A stretch of 64,000 nt of DNA, taken from the NCBI GenBank assembly GCA_020055645.1, contig CM034546.1, positions 50,964,001-51,028,000 on the forward strand, read 5' to 3'. The position numbers and the translations under genes are program-made. Source of the stretch: Tomocerus qinae. Its lineage: Eukaryota > Arthropoda > Collembola > Entomobryomorpha > Tomoceridae. The notes beneath the pieces were generated by a model, which saw nothing but the letters and a program-made list of their open reading frames with translations, made no database searches and was not told where the DNA came from. Below are positions 60,185 to 64,000 of this stretch, in pieces. Numbering within the stretch: position 1 is the stretch's first letter; each line of letters opens with the position of its first letter.

Positions 60185-60392
60185 CTTTTTCAACAGCAAC
60201 CAAGCTGCAGGTTCAAAAAATTTCTTGCCTGGCGTCCACATAGATACACGTATGTCTCCAGTAAGGAAAACGTCGAGAGCCGCTATTCATATACTTTATA
60301 TTTTATTCCTATTTCGTTCAATTTTTAATCCTTTTCACTCAGCCTAAACAAAATTGATATTAGTAATATGGCATCCTCCTCATTCTATCATT

Positions 60393-61487
60393 ATGTATAT
60401 GTTATGTTATGTTGTTATGTTATGTTATGGCTTTATTGACATATTAATTACTGGTTACAACAAGTTCTCTTCCATCACTGTCATTCTACATGCTAATATT
60501 ATGAGAAAAAATTAGTATTTAATAATATTATTATCATTATGTTTTAGCTGTAACATGTATGGATTGTTTTCAATTTTTGATCAATTTTTTGGAGTCCTAG
60601 TCATTCCGCTGAGCAATTATAAACTGTCGTATTCTTTCATCAAATTGTTCATACATTTCAGTTCTCTGTATTTGTATAGGTAGCTCATTCCATTTTATTG
60701 CACTACGGTAACAAAATGATTTTTGCCCGAATTTAGTCTTCATTACTGATACATCTAAACTTAAATTACTTCTTAATTGTCTAATAGGATTTAATTTCTT
60801 ATAGTCGTGTTGTGTGTCATGCATAAGTATGTAGTTAGTACATACTACATTTTTAAAAACAAACTGTAATGTATATAGGTCTCGTCTTTCATTTGTTGTC
60901 ATTAGGTTTAGTTCCTCAAAACATTCCCATTTGTTTTTACCAGTGAGGTGTTTCATCTTTCCAGTAATCGCCTTAGCCATCTTAAAAACTATGCTATCAA
61001 TTTTATCTATAATACCTGATGGTAGGTTTCCCCATATTGGAATACAGTAATCAAGGACAGATAGTATAAGAGAGTTTGCAAATATTTTTACCTGATCTTT
61101 GTTAAAAAAACGTTTATATTTAATTATTAATTTAGTTCTGCTTCTAATTTTAGAGATTACTGTATCTGCTTGTTTGTGCCAATTCAGTTTCTCATCCAGA
61201 TTAACTCCTAGATATATAAAACGGTCAACTCGTTCGATTAAAATGTTGTTGATGTAAATATTGATGTTTTCAATTTTAGTCATGTAGGGTGGCTTGTATA
61301 TCATCAGCTTTGTTTTTGATGAATTTAGCTCCAGTCCATTTTCTTTGCCCCATTCTATGATTGCATTGTGATCAATTTGAATAAATGCCTCTGCTTCTTT
61401 GATGTTTTTTGAAGAAAAGTATAGGGCGACGTCATCAGCGTACATACAGCATTTGCAGAATATTGGCACAGTAGGAAGTTCATTAAC
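60393..61487 (-). mobile_element. LINE fragment, 3' part (minus strand)
   Basis: On the minus strand the piece starts inside the reverse transcriptase, just before the catalytic box, at about 61487. It ends with AATAAAGCCATAACATAACA and further ATAAC units at about 60393, a polyadenylation-type signal with a short-repeat tail. The sequence before the 5' junction (61488-61709) is unrelated. Confidence 0.85.
60597..61487 (-). pseudogene. LINE reverse transcriptase, C-terminal part
   Basis: About 295 open codons. They open with the catalytic box (CMYADDVALYFSS), then the thumb (EWGKENGLELNSSKTKLM, FIYLGVNLDEKLNWHKQ) and the C-terminal domain with SVLDYCIPIWGNL. The fingers and most of the palm are missing, so it cannot be active. 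It resembles CR1/jockey-type LINEs without RNase H and is a different family from the element at 22177-26534 (different box and tail). Confidence 0.88.
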
Positions 61488-61744
61488 CCTTCAGAGCCTG
61501 AATTATTTTTTTGGCAAATCGTTTTTAAATTTAAGTCAATCGTTAAGGATGCAAAGGTCATGGTAAATTCTAAATTTGGCGCATGTGGGGTCAAAGGTCA
61601 CAGAGAAATTGCATGTGTCCATATGGACACGCTAGGCCTTTTGGTTGCTAAATAATAACTAAAGACTTGGTAAGGCTGCGGCTAACAAGGCGAAAACGTA
61701 CATATAATTTATCAGCACATTCGCTCCATAAATAACCAAAGCTT

Positions 61745-63610
61745 TATATAAAAGCATATAGGCCCTCTATATAAGCATATACGCCACATATTTGAGCATA
61801 TACGCTCTATATATAGGCATATACGCCACATATTTGAGCATGTATCACTATTATATAAGCATATACGCTCTATATATAGGCATATACGCCACATATTTGA
61901 GCATGTATCACTATTATATATGCATATACGCTCTATATATAGGCATATACGCCACATATTTGAGCATGTATCCCTATTTATATAAGCATATACGCTCTAT
62001 ATATAGGCATATACGCCCATTATATAAGCATATACGCTCTATGTATAGGCATATACGCCTTCTATATAAGCATATACGCCTATTATATAAGCATATACGC
62101 CTATTATATAAGCATATACGCCTATTATATAAGCATATACGCCTATTATATAAGCATATACGCCTATTAAATAAGCATATACGCCTATTATTTAAGCATA
62201 TACGCCTATTATATAAGCATATACGCCTAAAATATAAGCATATACGCCTAAAATATAAGCATATACGCCTATTATATAAGCATATACGCCTATTATATAA
62301 GCATACGCCATTGTATAAGCATATACGCCTATTTTATAAGCACATACGTTATTTATATAGGCATATACGTTTGATAAATAGGCATATACGTCCTATATAT
62401 AGGCATATACGTTTGATAAATAGGCATATACGTCCTATATATAGGCATATACGTCCTATATATACGCATATACGTCATATATATAAGCATATACGTCCTA
62501 TATATAAGCATATACGTCATATATATAAGCATATACGTCCTATATATAAGCATATACGTCCTATATATAATCATATACATCCTATATATAAGCATATACG
62601 TCCTATATATAATCATATACATCCTATATATAAGCATATACGTCCTATATATAAGCATATACGTCCTATATATAAGCATATACATCCTATATATAAGCAT
62701 ATACGTCATATATATAAGCATATACGTCATATATATAAGCATATACGTCCTATATATAAGCATATACATCCTATATATAAGCATATACGTCCTATATATA
62801 AGCATATACATCCTATATATAAGCATATACGTCCTATATATAAGCATATACGTCCTATATATAAGCATATACGTCCTATATATAAGCATATACATCCTAT
62901 ATATAAGCATATACGTCATATATATAAGCATATACGTCATATATATAAGCATATACGTCCTATATATAAGCATATACATCCTATATATAAGCATATACGT
63001 CCTATATATAAGCATATACATCCTATATATAAGCATATACGTCCTATATATAAGCATATACGTCCTATATATAAGCATATACGTCCTATATATAAGCATA
63101 TACGTCCTATATATAAGCATATACGTCCTATATATAAGCATATACGTCCTATATATAAGCATATACGTCCTATATATAAGCATATACGTCCTATATATAA
63201 GCATATACGTCCTATATATAAGCATATACGTCCTATATATAAGCATATACATCCTATATATAAGCATATACGTCCTATATATAAGCATATACATCCTATA
63301 TATAAGCATATACGTCCTATATCTAAGCATATACGTCCTATATATAAGCATATACGTCCTATATATAAGGATATACGTCCTATATATAAGCATATACGTC
63401 CTATATATAAACATATACTTCCTATATATAAGCATATACTTCCTATATATAATCATATATGTCCTCTATATAAGCATATATTTAAGCATATATAACCATA
63501 TATAACTGTATATATAGCTATACATAAGCATATATGAGCATATATAACATTATATAGCAGCATATATAACATTATATAGCAGCATATATAACATTATATA
63601 GCAGCATATA
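61745..63610 (+). repeat. 21-bp AT-rich minisatellite, 1.9 kb
   Basis: About 85 copies of TATAAGCATATACGTCCTATA (21 bp), with an early variant block (ACGCCTATTATATAAGCATA, 61745-62340) and a late homogeneous block (62450-63400). Long open frames on both strands (567 and 367 codons) result from the unit being a multiple of three without stops. The motif resembles the intronic minisatellite at 21061-22176. Confidence 0.93.
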
Positions 63611-63614
63611 TGTC

Positions 63615-64000
63615 TTATAGTGATGTATCTGTGTATGTTATATCGTGATCAGCAATACCTGTATCAATGTTGCCACTTTCTAATATTATTCTATTCTAAT
63701 GTAAATTAAATTAAATTAATATGTGTTTACTGTTACATGATATAATGTCTAGTAGTGACTTTGATGTCGCAGTTGTTCGAGTGGGTTTGGTGATAAGTTG
63801 TGTTAGGTTTTGATGGGTAAAACAAGATTTAAGAGTTCTTGTGTTTAAATCATATGGTTTTATATAGTCTATGTTTAGATCGCCAATTATAAATAGTTCA
63901 CTTTTGTTGCACTCAATCTCATTTTCTAATTCAGTAAAAAAGGAAGAAGGGGTGTATTCTGGGCGGTAGATTACTAATAAGTTGATAGGTTGAAGGAAAT
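63615..64000 (-). pseudogene. LINE endonuclease fragment (continues past the right edge)
   Basis: On the minus strand from 64000: LLVIYRPEYTPSSFF, LFIIGDLNIDYI, LTQLITKPTRTT and LLDIIS, the APE-type endonuclease of LINEs. Near 63705 it reaches a stop, then after a short AATTTA repeat the frame resumes with SGNIDTGIADHDIT, the place of the SDH catalytic motif. It ends at the minisatellite. It could be the 5' half of the same element as 60393-61487. Confidence 0.8.

Noticed and set aside
61792..63495. 567-codon plus-strand and 367-codon minus-strand open frames with a seven-residue periodic sequence
   Set aside because: They are the translation of the 21-bp minisatellite; the unit is a multiple of three and has no stop in two frames. 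No start context, no other protein signal.

Overview
The window is nuclear DNA from an arthropod. This rests on three things: chemoreceptors of the divergent ionotropic-receptor (IR) type, a receptor tyrosine kinase assembled from many small exons with GT-AG introns, and a dense load of BEL/Pao, LINE and foldback elements, one of which carries a TTAGG-repeat core, the telomere repeat of many arthropods. The kinase style (catalytic loop HGDLAARN, long intron-rich ectodomain) makes me lean towards a springtail or a related hexapod, but that is inference. The DNA is AT-rich, and transposable elements and repeats fill most of the non-coding sequence.

Layout. Positions 1-347 hold the 3' end of an IR-like receptor cut by the window edge. 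A 6.9-kb BEL/Pao retrotransposon (792-7658) has 410-bp LTRs differing at only two positions and an ACATG target duplication, yet its gag-pol has three frame breaks. A broken IR gene follows (8272-9840, perhaps to 10079). Positions 11249-48108 carry what I read as one 26-exon gene. A complete intronless IR gene lies at 57042-59015; its last codons have been replaced by a 5'-truncated LINE. From 60393 to the right edge there are minus-strand LINE pieces around a 1.9-kb, 21-bp minisatellite.

The central gene is the main result. Its exons, joined at GT-AG sites, give 5,559 coding bases (1,853 codons including stop) with no frame break. The predicted protein is: signal peptide, GH18 chitinase-like domain, Ig domain, second GH18, second Ig, third GH18, transmembrane helix, juxtamembrane segment and a complete tyrosine kinase. 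The three GH18 modules share the same exon cuts and intron phases (1-1-2-0-0), so they arose by internal duplication. All three have lost the acidic catalytic motif (DxxDxDxE), while the kinase keeps its catalytic residues. This suggests a cell-surface receptor that uses dead chitinase domains as a binding ectodomain and signals by tyrosine phosphorylation. The likeliest ligand class is chitin or another glycan, which is inference.

The introns of this gene act as a transposon sink. They hold nested foldback elements, a 1.8-kb palindromic element with a TTAGG core, a nearly full-length CR1/jockey-like LINE inserted in a 21-bp minisatellite, and a 6.3-kb LTR element with no detectable pol gene. 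Downstream (48.8-55.7 kb) are further foldback elements, a probable solo LTR and copies of repeats also found inside the gene.
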